A stretch of DNA of 30,724 nucleotides from Nemertoderma westbladi (lineage: Eukaryota; Xenacoelomorpha; Nemertodermatida; Nemertodermatidae). The stretch lies in NCBI GenBank assembly GCA_032718475.1, contig JAUCBJ010002791.1, forward strand, positions 1-30,724. The letters are read 5' to 3'. The notes beneath the pieces are model-generated. The model searched no databases. It saw nothing but the letters and a program-made list of their open reading frames with translations, and was not told the DNA's origin. The stretch's first letter is position 1. Each line of letters begins with the position of its first letter. Positions 1 to 10,027 of this stretch are shown here, in pieces. A program made the position numbers and the translations under genes.

Positions 1-1971
1 GCTCCGGATAAACTCGACGTTGAATTTAGCTATCATCGCTACATCCGTTGGGAACGCCAGTGGACGAACTACAGCAGAATCGTTCATCTGGACCGGAAAT
101 CGAGGGAAGATCAGGTTGCTATTTTCTTTAGCAACTGCTCACCCGAGTTCCTAAACAGAATACACCATCGATTAAACATTCCTGCCGAGACGAACAAAAC
201 CTTGGGGGATATCCAGGATGAGATCCGTGACTACCTCCGTTTGGAACGTAACATCGTTGTGGACCGACACCAACTCGTACAGCTGAGGCAGGAGCCTGGT
301 CAGTCGTTCGACGACTATTATGTCCGATTACTAGAGCTCGCCCAAGATGCTGATCTGGACACAATGACAAGGGATGACTGGATCAACACTCTTATCATCC
401 GGGGTATAACTGACGATGTAACACGGGAAGAAATATTCGCGAAACGGCCACCCCTTACCGCTGAACAAATACCCGACTACTGTCGATCGCGCGAGGTTGC
501 CGCACGCGACACTAAACTCATCCGCGAACAGCGAATCAACGCAGTAGTCAGGCCTGCAGCCCAACAGAACCGAGGCAGGAGCCGGAGTCGGAAGAGCGAC
601 TACCAACGTTCCAAAACAAACTCTTTCAACCGGAATCGTAGTCCAACAATCGGTGCTATCCGCGACGCAATAAAGCAGATTAAACAGCGGGGCGAGTGCA
701 TAAGCTGTGGCGGATGCTACCCGCACGCGGACAGTCAACCCTGTAAAGCAATTAACATTGACTGCAACAAATGCGGAACCAAGGGGCACCATGGATCACG
801 GTGCCTTAAAACAAAATTCGAAAACCAACAAACAAAAACTAACGGCGCCATTCAGATGGCAGACATTACTACTGGGTGCCGGAAACCACTACTCCCCGTG
901 GAATTTTGTAGTAATGGCGAGTGGGCTGGGATTAAAATGTGCATCGCAGATACAGGCGCACAAGTTATAGCGGCTGGTGACACAATCCGCTTAGATTGGA
1001 ACATCCCAACCAAACACGTACTTGGGTCAGCCGACTGCCCACTGACCGCAGCCAATGGTACATCTGTGAATTGCACCGGCAAAACATATATGCAACTTTC
1101 TACCGGTAACCGAACATACAGTGACTGGGTTTATTGGTGCCCAGATATGGGGCGGGACATATACATATCCCTGGACGCCTGTAAGGGGTTGGGTATTGTC
1201 AACAAGGACTTCCCCGTGGTTTCAACAATATCCGTGGACGCAGAACAATGGATAAATAATGCTGACACCAAACTTAAACTAATGGAGGAGTTCCACGATG
1301 TGTTCAGCTCCAACGGACGCCTCCAAACAATGGCGGGACCGCCAATGAAAATTCAACTGGTGGATAACCCCGAGCCATTCTGTGTAAACTCTGCCCGTCC
1401 GGTTCCATTCCCGCAACGAGAAAAAGTACACAAGGAGCTCATCGACATGGAAACACGAGGCATCATCGAACGAGTTGGCGACCGGCCAACTGACTGGTGC
1501 CACCCCATAGTCGTATGTAACAAACCAAATCGACCGGGGGAAATTCGCATGACGGTCGATCTGACAAAACTGAACTCCCAGGTGAAACGTACCGTCCATA
1601 ATTCTAGAACGCCATATGACGTAATATCCGACCGGACTCCAGGGGCACGCATCTTTTCAACATTAGACGCAAAATCCGGCTATTGGCAGGTCGCGCTCGA
1701 TGAGAAATCCAGGGACCTCACAACGTTTATAACACCCTGCGGCCGCTACCGGTACTGCCGCGCCCCAATGGGCTGTATCTCTGCCGGAGATAGTTACAAC
1801 CTACGAGGAGATATAGCCCTACAGGGTTTAACACAGGTCCACAAACTCGTTGACGATATCCTGATAGAGGACACCAACCTCAATAGCCACGTCCAGAGAG
1901 TTCGCTCCGTACTCCAGAAATGCCGCGAATCTGGAATAACTCTCCACCCTGGCAAATTCAACTTCGCTTAA
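1..1971 (+). pseudogene. gag-protease-RT portion of retroelement copy 1 (5' partial)
   Basis: The frame is open from base 1 to a TAA at 1969-1971. It covers the later gag region, the zinc-knuckle region, an aspartic protease with an ADTGAQ active-site motif, and RT with the FSTLDAKSGY and LVDD catalytic motifs. Compared with copy 2 it has amino-acid changes next to the first zinc knuckle (712 and 715), before the protease (910), and in the RT fingers/palm (1740, a Cys where copy 2 has Trp). The TAA truncates RT before its thumb/connection segment, and the same stop is in copy 2. The start is outside the window. Confidence 0.9.
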
Positions 1972-4089
1972 CCCTCGGTCAAATTCGCTTGGTACATCGT
2001 ATCGGGTCAGGGAACTGAGGCCGACCCAGATAAGATTCGAGCGATTTCGGATTACCCAACACCGAAGAACATTACTGACCTTCGTAGCTTTATGGGGCTG
2101 GTAAACCAACTCGGTCACTTCTCTAGTGACATCAGTACCACAGCCGCTCCACTACGAGAACTTCTCCGGACCCGGAATGAGTTTACTTGGAACGCCAACC
2201 ATCAACAAGCTTTCCAGTGAGTCAAAAACGCACTCGTGAAACCCCCAATACTCGCTCCATTCGATCCCAAAGCGGAAACACGGCTGGAAACCGACGCCAG
2301 CCGCCTCCATGGGTTCGGGTTCGACTTGCTCCAGCGCCACGGAGCTGTCTGGAATCTGGTAGCATGCGGCAGCCGATTCATCAGCGACGCTGAAACTCGT
2401 TACGCAACCATCGAATTAGAAGCCGTTGCCATCCGATACGCCATTAGTAAGTGCCGGGTTTACTTATTGGGTCTACCGGAATTTACGGTAGTAACAGATC
2501 ACCGTCCCCTGGTCACCATTTTTAATAACTACAGTGTCGATCAGGTATGTAACGATAAACTGCAGCGCATCAAAGCCGACCTTCAATCTTGCTACCAATT
2601 CCGCGTCGAATGGCAAAAGGGCAAGGCTCACCGAATTGCCGACGGTTTGAGCCGCTCCCCTGTCGACAAACCGACAAACGAAGAGATGGAACTCGGTGTC
2701 GACCTAATTACCGTCGCTTCCATCTGCCGTAACCTGCCGCCACCTAATGACTCATCGGGCAGTCTTTCAAATGACCCAATGATAAACGAACTGAAAACGG
2801 CAGCATCAAATGATGCCGAATATCAAGAACTAGTTAATCAGGTACGGGCTGATTTCAGAACTATAAACCAAGCATCACCCTACTGCCGCAAATTTCGCTC
2901 AATATCGAATAACCTGGCACTTTCAGCTGACGACCTCGTACTATTTGGGAATAGAATCGTCATCCCTACCCAGCACCAGGCTGAAACCCTGCAACGCTTA
3001 CACGCCTCACACCAGGGCACAACCCGCACTAAACAACGGGCCCGCCAAACCGTCTATTGGCCCGGTATCAGCCACGATATCGAGCGTACGGTGAAACATT
3101 GTAACAAATGCCAAGAGATCCGACCATCCCTCCAGAAAGAAACGCTACTTTCGGACAACATTCCAGAGCGACCATTCGAATCAGTATCAGCCGACCTGTT
3201 TGCTATAGGCAACAAACACTACCTAGCTTAGGCAGATCGACTATCTGGTTACCCGGAAGTTTCACAGTGGAACCACGACCCAACATCCACCGACGTCGTA
3301 TGCGCCATCCGCAAATGGCTCCCCAACCACGGCGTCCCAACAACGCTGAAAACCGATGGTGGGCCACAATTCGACAGCACCAATTTCCGGGACTTCTGCA
3401 AGCGGTGGGGCATTAACTGGGTTCCTAGCAGCCCACACTATCCACAATCAAACGGACACGCAGAATCCGCAGTGAAAACTCTTAAACACCTCCTGCTTAA
3501 AGTCCCACGAAATGACATTCACTGCGAGGAATTTCTCAGCGGCCTCCTCGAGCTGAGAAATACACCCCGCGTGGATGGGAAATCTCCCAATGAAATTGTA
3601 TTTGGACGTACACTTCGTTCGAGAGTCCCGTCCCATTCAGACAACTACAACCAGAACCTGCAAGTAACTGGTAACCTGGGCAACAAACACGCAGCCGACC
3701 TGGATCAAACAACGCACCATTATAACGCAACCGCTCGAGATCACAAACCCCTTCAAATCGGGATGAAAGTCCGTATTCAAAATCCTAATTGGCCGAAACG
3801 GTGGGATCGCACAGGCACCATCACCAGTGTCGGTCTACACAGAGACTACCAGGTTAAACTGCCATCCGGGAATACCTGGAGAAGAAACCGACGATTTCTA
3901 CAGCCTCTGCATGAGAAGCCAGAAGAGACAACCGACGTAGAGTTCGACAAACCACTGATAGCAGTCTCAACAACATCTGAAGCCAATGACAAAACTGACG
4001 ACGACTGGGTTACGGTACAACCGCGCCGTAGCACACGTAAAAAGAACTCTATTGTCCGCTTTGGCGCAACAAGCATCGAATTAATTTAA
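1972..4089 (+). pseudogene. RT tail, RNase H and integrase of copy 1, interrupted by TGA and TAG
   Basis: This continues the same reading frame after the TAA at 1969-1971. Homology to the RT C-terminus resumes immediately, so the break is a point stop and not an intron or an indel. A TGA follows at 2218-2220, just before RNase H. A TAG at 3229-3231, found only in this copy, falls in integrase a few residues after the first catalytic Asp. Integrase continues in frame from there to the TAA at 4087-4089. Base 1990 also changes a Gly of copy 2 to Trp. The product would be non-functional without readthrough at three sites. Confidence 0.9.
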
Positions 4090-4137
4090 CCGGATCTAAC
4101 AAACGTAACCAGATCTCACCAAACTTAATGAGATCTC

Positions 4138-4151
4138 AAAGGAAAGGGGGG
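4138..4151 (+). promoter_or_regulatory. Polypurine tract upstream of middle LTR
   Basis: A run of 14 purines (AAAGGAAAGGGGGG) ends directly against the TG of the LTR at 4152. This is the expected place and composition for the primer of plus-strand DNA synthesis. It is identical in copy 2 at 9068-9081. Confidence 0.85.
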
Positions 4152-4425
4152 TGTCGTAGCCTTATACTATAAGTAATAGAACCCGCATCAGCCAACACTT
4201 TGGTATGCATGGCTCGCCCCTTTTATTGGGCTGCCAGACTGTATGTTAGCACAGTACACCACGGCCTATAAGAAGCCGTGGCCCCATACCAGTATACAGT
4301 AGGCCTATGATATATATATGTTTACTTGCTTATATTATATATATGATTGGTTTTAACAATAACATTATTGGATGAATTATATTACATTAGCACGGTGATG
4401 GAGCATCATTCTTTCGTCCATAACA
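4152..4425 (+). repeat. LTR shared between the two tandem copies (274 bp)
   Basis: The LTR begins TGTCGTAGCC directly after the polypurine tract and ends CCATAACA directly before a TGG-starting primer binding site, giving TG...CA ends. It matches the 9082-9355 LTR with one difference (C at 4234, T at 9164). It serves at once as 3' LTR of copy 1 and 5' LTR of copy 2. Inside are a TATA-like CTATAAGA embedded in a short stem and AT-rich TATATATAT stretches. I see no canonical AATAAA. Confidence 0.93.
4259..4281 (+). promoter_or_regulatory. Putative LTR TATA element inside a 7-bp stem-loop
   Basis: CCACGGC (4259-4265) and GCCGTGG (4275-4281) are perfect inverted repeats enclosing CTATAAGAA. The TATAAG in the loop is the best core-promoter candidate in the LTR. 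The same arrangement is at 9189-9211. The promoter role is inferred; the stem is seen directly. Confidence 0.45.
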
Positions 4426-4443
4426 TGGCGCAGTGTGTAGCGG
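4426..4443 (+). promoter_or_regulatory. Primer binding site (tRNA-primed)
   Basis: TGGCGCAGTGTGTAGCGG begins with no spacer right after the LTR CA end. Starting with TGG, the complement of a tRNA 3' CCA, is the family rule for LTR retrotransposon primer sites. I cannot name the tRNA from memory. No second site is visible because the start of copy 1 is outside the window. Confidence 0.75.
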
Positions 4444-4474
4444 CGTAGCTGGAATTTCGAACAACGAACGAAAT

Positions 4475-6901
4475 ATGGCGACGCCATCCAACATACGCGA
4501 GGAGGACTGGCTTGACCTCAACTCGGATGATATCGAACGCCTAGAACGTCCCGCACTGAAAATACATTGCTCACATGCAGGAATAGCGTTTGACCCGAAA
4601 ACGCCGTCAGCAACCCTCCGTAAACGTCTCACAAAAGCCATCCATGAACAGGATGAGTCGGGAGACGATGAGAAACCACTCAACTTAACCAAACTTATCA
4701 TCCACTTCGAGGAACGGCGACTCGCTGAGGAGGAGCGGAGAGAACACCACCGCGAGGAGGAAGAACAACGCCGCTTAGAAGACGAACTTCGACGCGAACA
4801 ACCCGAGGAAGATCGTGAACAGCGACTTCTTCAATTCCTGCAAAACCATAGTGGAGAGGAAACATTAAACCCGGGAGGCAACCATCCGGAACGTAACAAC
4901 GATGGTGCAGCTGCTAAACTGACAGCGAGGGCTCCGGATAAACTCGACGTTGAATTTAGCTATCATCGCTACATCCGTTGGGAACGCCAGTGGACGAACT
5001 ACAGCAGAATCGTTCATCTGGACCGGAAATCGAGGGAAGATCAGGTTGCTATTTTCTTTAGCAACTGCTCACCCGAGTTCCTAAACAGAATACACCATCG
5101 ATTAAACATTCCTGCCGAGACGAACAAAACCTTGGGGGATATCCAGGATGAGATCCGTGACTACCTCCGTTTGGAACGTAACATCGTTGTGGACCGACAC
5201 CAACTCGTACAGCTGAGGCAGGAGCCTGGTCAGTCGTTCGACGACTATTATGTCCGATTACTAGAGCTCGCCCAAGATGCTGATCTGGACACAATGACAA
5301 GGGATGACTGGATCAACACTCTTATCATCCGGGGTATAACTGACGATGTAACACGGGAAGAAATATTCGCGAAACGGCCACCCCTTACCGCTGAACAAAT
5401 ACCCGACTACTGTCGATCGCGCGAGGTTGCCGCACGCGACACTAAACTCATCCGCGAACAGCGAATCAACGCAGTAGTCAGGCCTGCAGCCCAACAGAAC
5501 CGAGGCAGGAGCCGGAGTCGGAAGAGCGACTACCAACGTTCCAAAACAAACTCTTTCAACCGGAATCGTAGTCCAACAATCGGTACTATCCGCGACGCAA
5601 TAAAGCAGATTAAACAGCGGGGCGAGTGCATAAGCTGTGGCAGACGCTACCCGCACGCGGACAGTCAACCCTGTAAAGCAATTAACATTGACTGCAACAA
5701 ATGCGGAACCAAGGGGCACCATGGATCACGGTGCCTTAAAACAAAATTCGAAAACCAACAAACAAAAACTAACGGCGCCATTCAGATGGCAGACATTACT
5801 ACTGGGTGCCGGAAACCACTACTCCCCGTGGAATTTTGTTGTAATGGCGAGTGGGCTGGGATTAAAATGTGCATCGCAGATACAGGCGCACAAGTTATAG
5901 CGGCTGGTGACACAATCCGCTTAGATTGGAACATCCCAACCAAACACGTACTTGGGTCAGCCGACTGCCCACTGACCGCAGCCAATGGTACATCTGTGAA
6001 TTGCACCGGCAAAACATATATGCAACTTTCTACCGGTAACCGAACATACAGTGACTGGGTTTATTGGTGCCCAGATATGGGGCGGGACATATACATATCC
6101 CTGGACGCCTGTAAGGGGTTGGGTATTGTCAACAAGGACTTCCCCGTGGTTTCAACAATATCCGTGGACGCAGAACAATGGATAAATAATGCTGACACCA
6201 AACTTAAACTAATGGAGGAGTTCCACGATGTGTTCAGCTCCAACGGACGCCTCCAAACAATGGCGGGACCGCCAATGAAAATTCAACTGGTGGATAACCC
6301 CGAGCCATTCTGTGTAAACTCTGCCCGTCCGGTTCCATTCCCGCAACGAGAAAAAGTACACAAGGAGCTCATCGACATGGAAACACGAGGCATCATCGAA
6401 CGAGTTGGCGACCGGCCAACTGACTGGTGCCACCCCATAGTCGTATGTAACAAACCAAATCGACCGGGGGAAATTCGCATGACGGTCGATCTGACAAAAC
6501 TGAACTCCCAGGTGAAACGTACCGTCCATAATTCTAGAACGCCATATGACGTAATATCCGACCGGACTCCAGGGGCACGCATCTTTTCAACATTAGACGC
6601 AAAATCCGGCTATTGGCAGGTCGCGCTCGATGAGAAATCCAGGGACCTCACAACGTTTATAACACCCTGGGGCCGCTACCGGTACTGCCGCGCCCCAATG
6701 GGCTGTATCTCTGCCGGAGATAGTTACAACCTACGAGGAGATATAGCCCTACAGGGTTTAACACAGGTCCACAAACTCGTTGACGATATCCTGATAGAGG
6801 ACACCAACCTCAATAGCCACGTCCAGAGAGTTCGCTCCGTACTCCAGAAATGCCGCGAATCTGGAATAACTCTCCACCCTGGCAAATTCAACTTCGCTTA
6901 A
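4475..6901 (+). CDS. gag-protease-RT polyprotein of copy 2 (808 aa to the first stop)
   Basis: I chose the ATG at 4475 (MATPSN...). The frame is open a little further upstream but only from a GTG at 4433. Gag has a highly charged Glu/Arg helix at about residues 78-125, then a structural region, an RS-rich basic patch (about 342-350) and Cys/His knuckles at 385-420, the second being CX2CX4HX4C. The protease motif ADTGAQ has DTG at 469-471. RT spans about 600-808, with FSTLD (708) and LVDD (768-771); the catalytic box is VDD where many relatives have a Tyr-x-Asp-Asp. The frame stops at TAA 6899-6901 inside RT, so this ORF alone gives an incomplete polymerase. Gag and pol share one frame, with no frameshift site needed between them. 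Confidence 0.88.
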   Translation: MATPSNIREEDWLDLNSDDIERLERPALKIHCSHAGIAFDPKTPSATLRKRLTKAIHEQDESGDDEKPLNLTKLIIHFEERRLAEEERREHHREEEEQRRLEDELRREQPEEDREQRLLQFLQNHSGEETLNPGGNHPERNNDGAAAKLTARAPDKLDVEFSYHRYIRWERQWTNYSRIVHLDRKSREDQVAIFFSNCSPEFLNRIHHRLNIPAETNKTLGDIQDEIRDYLRLERNIVVDRHQLVQLRQEPGQSFDDYYVRLLELAQDADLDTMTRDDWINTLIIRGITDDVTREEIFAKRPPLTAEQIPDYCRSREVAARDTKLIREQRINAVVRPAAQQNRGRSRSRKSDYQRSKTNSFNRNRSPTIGTIRDAIKQIKQRGECISCGRRYPHADSQPCKAINIDCNKCGTKGHHGSRCLKTKFENQQTKTNGAIQMADITTGCRKPLLPVEFCCNGEWAGIKMCIADTGAQVIAAGDTIRLDWNIPTKHVLGSADCPLTAANGTSVNCTGKTYMQLSTGNRTYSDWVYWCPDMGRDIYISLDACKGLGIVNKDFPVVSTISVDAEQWINNADTKLKLMEEFHDVFSSNGRLQTMAGPPMKIQLVDNPEPFCVNSARPVPFPQREKVHKELIDMETRGIIERVGDRPTDWCHPIVVCNKPNRPGEIRMTVDLTKLNSQVKRTVHNSRTPYDVISDRTPGARIFSTLDAKSGYWQVALDEKSRDLTTFITPWGRYRYCRAPMGCISAGDSYNLRGDIALQGLTQVHKLVDDILIEDTNLNSHVQRVRSVLQKCRESGITLHPGKFNFA

Positions 6902-9019
6902 CCCTCGGTCAAATTCGCTGGGTACATCGTATCGGGTCAGGGAACTGAGGCCGACCCAGATAAGATTCGAGCGATTTCGGATTACCCAACACCGAAGAAC
7001 ATTACTGACCTTCGTAGCTTTATGGGGCTGGTAAACCAACTCGGTCACTTCTCTAGTGACATCAGTACCACAGCCGCTCCACTACGAGAACTTCTCCGGA
7101 CCCGGAATGAGTTTACTTGGAACGCCAACCATCAACAAGCTTTCCAGTGAGTCAAAAACGCACTCGTGAAACCCCCAATACTCGCTCCATTCGATCCCAA
7201 AGCGGAAACACGGCTGGAAACCGACGCCAGCCGCCTCCATGGGTTCGGGTTCGACTTGCTCCAGCGCCACGGAGCTGTCTGGAATCTGGTAGCATGCGGC
7301 AGCCGATTCATCAGCGACGCTGAAACTCGTTACGCAACCATCGAATTAGAAGCCGTTGCCATCCGATACGCCATTAGTAAGTGCCGGGTTTACTTATTGG
7401 GTCTACCGGAATTTACGGTAGTAACAGATCACCGTCCCCTGGTCACCATTTTTAATAACTACAGTGTCGATCAGGTATGTAACGATAAACTGCAGCGCAT
7501 CAAAGCCGACCTTCAATCTTGCTACCAATTCCGCGTCGAATGGCAAAAGGGCAAGGCTCACCGAATTGCCGACGGTTTGAGCCGCTCCCCTGTCGACAAA
7601 CCGACAAACGAAGAGATGGAACTCGGTGTCGACCTAATTACCGTCGCTTCCATCTGCCGTAACCTGCCGCCACCTAATGACTCATCGGGCAGTCTTTCAA
7701 ATGACCCAATGATAAACGAACTGAAAACGGCAGCATCAAATGATGCCGAATATCAAGAACTAGTAAATCAGGTACGGGCTGATTTCAGAACTATAAACCA
7801 AGCATCACCCTACTGCCGCAAATTTCGCTCAATATCGAATAACCTGGCACTTTCAGCTGACGACCTCGTACTATTTGGGAATAGAATCGTCATCCCTACC
7901 CAGCACCAGGCTGAAACCCTGCAACGCTTACACGCCTCACACCAGGGCACAACCCGCACTAAACAACGGGCCCGCCAAACCGTCTATTGGCCCGGTATCA
8001 GCCACGATATCGAGCGTACGGTGAAACATTGTAACAAATGCCAAGAGATCCGACCATCCCTCCAGAAAGAAACGCTACTTTCGGACAACATTCCAGAGCG
8101 ACCATTCGAATCAGTATCAGCCGACCTGTTTGCTATAGGCAACAAACACTACCTAGCTTACGCAGATCGACTATCTGGTTACCCGGAAGTTTCACAGTGG
8201 AACCACGACCCAACATCCACCGACGTCGTATGCGCCATACGCAAATGGCTCCCCAACCTCGGCGTCCCAACAACGCTGAAAACCGATGGTGGGCCACAAT
8301 TCGACAGCACCAATTTCCGGGACTTCTGCAAGCGGTGGGGCATTAACTGGGTTCCTAGCAGCCCACACTATCCACAATCAAACGGACACGCAGAATCCGC
8401 AGTGAAAACTCTTAAACACCTCCTGCTTAAAGTCCCACGAAATGACATTCACTGCGAGGAATTTCTCAGCGGCCTCCTCGAGCTGAGAAATACACCCCGC
8501 GTGGATGGGAAATCTCCCAATGAAATTGTATTTGGACGTACACTTCGTTCGAGAGTCCCGTCCCATTCAGACAACTACAACCAGAACCTGCAAGTAACTG
8601 GTAACCTGGGCAACAAACACGCAGCCGACCTGGATCAAACAACGCACCATTATAACGCAACCGCTCGAGATCACAAACCCCTTCAAATCGGGATGAAAGT
8701 CCGTATTCAAAATCCTAATCGGCCGAAACGGTGGGATCGCACAGGCACCATCACCAGTGTCGGTCTACACAGAGACTACCAGGTTAAACTGCCATCCGGG
8801 AATACCTGGAGAAGAAACCGACGATTTCTACAGCCTCTGCATGAGAAGCCAGAAGAGACAACCGACGTAGAGTTCGACAAACCACTGATAGCAGTCTCAA
8901 CAACATCTGAAGCCAATGACAAAACTGACGACGACTGGGTTACGGTACAACCGCGCCGTAGCACACGTAAAAAGAACTCTATTGTCCGCTTTGGCGCAAC
9001 AAGCATCGAATTAATTTAA
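6902..9019 (+). pseudogene. RT tail, RNase H and integrase of copy 2 (same frame, after two stops)
   Basis: The frame continues from the TAA at 6899, meets a TGA at 7148-7150, and is then open to the TAA at 9017-9019. Numbering from the codon at 7166, RNase H shows Asp20 (TDAS), Glu60, Asp88 (TDHRPL) and Asp136 (ADGLSR). The integrase zinc domain is H256/H259/C289/C292, and the catalytic triad is D320, D374, E410, with the DD35E spacing intact. A GPY/F-like C-terminal module and a basic tail follow. There is no plausible ATG at the start, so expression would need readthrough or another copy in trans. All catalytic residues look intact, unlike copy 1, which has an extra stop in integrase. Confidence 0.85.
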
Positions 9020-9067
9020 CCGGATCTAACAAACGTAACCAGATCTCACCAAACTTAATGAGATCTC

Positions 9068-9081
9068 AAAGGAAAGGGGGG
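9068..9081 (+). promoter_or_regulatory. Polypurine tract upstream of the 3' LTR of copy 2
   Basis: Fourteen purines, identical to 4138-4151, abut the TG of the LTR at 9082. Confidence 0.85.
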
Positions 9082-9355
9082 TGTCGTAGCCTTATACTAT
9101 AAGTAATAGAACCCGCATCAGCCAACACTTTGGTATGCATGGCTCGCCCCTTTTATTGGGCTGTCAGACTGTATGTTAGCACAGTACACCACGGCCTATA
9201 AGAAGCCGTGGCCCCATACCAGTATACAGTAGGCCTATGATATATATATGTTTACTTGCTTATATTATATATATGATTGGTTTTAACAATAACATTATTG
9301 GATGAATTATATTACATTAGCACGGTGATGGAGCATCATTCTTTCGTCCATAACA
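9082..9355 (+). repeat. 3' LTR of retroelement copy 2
   Basis: This 274-bp LTR has TGTCGTAGCC...CCATAACA ends and differs from the middle LTR at one base (9164). The TATA stem-loop recurs at 9189-9211. The element ends at 9355 and unrelated sequence (cacgtggttgcc) follows. Confidence 0.93.
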
Positions 9356-9358
9356 CAC

Positions 9359-9559
9359 GTGGTTGCCAAATCAAAATATTGTGCACAGCCTGGTCCTCAA
9401 GGGAAAAACAATGTCCGTCAAAACGGAGGCGGCTTTGTTCAAGTGTCAAGCTTGGGGGAACCAATGGGACACCCATGTTGTATAGTGTGTAGTTGTTGTT
9501 GTAGATGTGTGCGTTGTGTACTTGCTAATAATAGATATAATTTATGTAAAATTATATAG
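9359..9559 (+). other. Possible host coding remnant abutting the LTR (low confidence)
   Basis: An open frame of 66 residues starts only 3 bases past the LTR. It contains a KYCAQPGPQGK segment that faintly recalls a thrombospondin type-1 repeat, and a Cys-rich CCIVCSCCCRCVRC run, then ends at TAA. If real, it would be a host exon interrupted by the retroelement. The LTR supplies no start for it and I see no clear splice acceptor, so it may be chance. Confidence 0.15.
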
Positions 9560-9753
9560 CACTTAATAGAATAATAACAACTTTATTGTCCAAAAAACAT
9601 GAAAGGCACAAAAAATATATATCATAAACAAGTGTTAAAGGATTTTAGATGTATAACTAACTGGGTTAGTGTTATTACTATTATCAACATCAAACAATGT
9701 TGGCAGATAATAATTAACATGACATTATTCAAAAAACCACTCTGTACCAAATG

Positions 9754-10027
9754 TTACCGAACATTTACTATGGCGATAAAAACTACGATTATAACCAAGT
9801 TATCAGACTTTAGTTCCCCGGTACTATCGAATACACTCAATGACCAATCGACATCATCTGACCCGTTTTCTAGGAAGCCGCTCTCCCACGGATCTGGCAC
9901 CAAGGTCTTGCAATCCGCCGGTTCCTCGCAGCACTTTATCTGACACCGGTACTTGGGGCCAATAACATCGTAATCCCGTTCAACTATCCGTTCCGATAAA
10001 GTCTCATTGCGGGGTACAACAGCATCG
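9754..10027 (-). CDS. Exon 2 of Ly6/uPAR-like secreted protein
   Basis: The minus-strand frame is open from the proposed acceptor (caatAG, 10029-10028) to TAA at 9756-9754, about 90 residues with no ATG. It carries YRCQIKCCEEPADC, whose CC....C ending resembles the terminal cysteines of three-finger (Ly6/uPAR) domains. A linker and a hydrophobic tail (NLVIIVVFIAIVNVR) follow and could be a GPI-attachment signal or a transmembrane anchor. There is one N-glycosylation sequon, NET, and another, NGS. The phase matches exon 1 (2 nt plus 1 nt giving Ser). A second possible acceptor at 10036-10035 would put a stop in the joined frame with this donor. The family assignment is inferred from cysteine pattern only. 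Confidence 0.5.

Larger units (their letters stand above)
1..4425 (+). mobile_element. Ty3/gypsy LTR retrotransposon, copy 1 (5' end outside window)
   Basis: This is the upstream member of a head-to-tail pair. Window base 1 aligns with base 4931 of copy 2, and the two run colinearly at a constant offset of 4930 bases. It contains the later part of gag, then protease, RT, RNase H, integrase, a polypurine tract and the LTR at 4152-4425, which also serves as the 5' LTR of copy 2. Its own 5' LTR and gag start lie to the left of the window. I count 12 single-base differences from copy 2 (655, 712, 715, 910, 1740, 1990, 2835, 3231, 3309, 3329, 3790, 4234) and no indels, so the copies separated recently. 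Three in-frame stops make it a defective copy. Confidence 0.95.
4152..9355 (+). mobile_element. Ty3/gypsy LTR retrotransposon, copy 2 (complete, LTR to LTR)
   Basis: This is a full 5204-bp element. It has a 274-bp 5' LTR, a flush primer binding site, one gag-pol reading frame (4475-9019) closed by TAA at 6899-6901 and TGA at 7148-7150, a polypurine tract and a 3' LTR. The domain order gag, protease, RT, RNase H, integrase (integrase last) defines the Ty3/gypsy group and excludes Ty1/copia. There is no envelope-like ORF after integrase. The 3' flank begins cacgtgg. The target-site duplication cannot be tested, since the left edge of the tandem lies outside the window. Confidence 0.95.

Noticed and set aside
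128-1652. Minus-strand ORFs antisense to gag-pol (also at 5058-6582)
   Set aside because: They repeat identically in both copies and are shadows of the codon pattern of the plus-strand frame, with no domain features.
1969-2220. Intron removing the shared stops from the retroelement frame
   Set aside because: RT and RNase H homology continues codon by codon across both stops, so excising the region would delete conserved sequence.
1969-7150. Variant nuclear genetic code reassigning TAA/TGA
   Set aside because: The host ORFs here end at ordinary TAA, TGA and TAG (9754, 14585, 17828, 27855) and the retroelement frame itself ends at TAA, so a code change is not needed.
9599-9943. 114-codon plus-strand ORF
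   Set aside because: It overlaps the minus-strand exon with the Cys pattern and hydrophobic tail, and has no recognisable features of its own.
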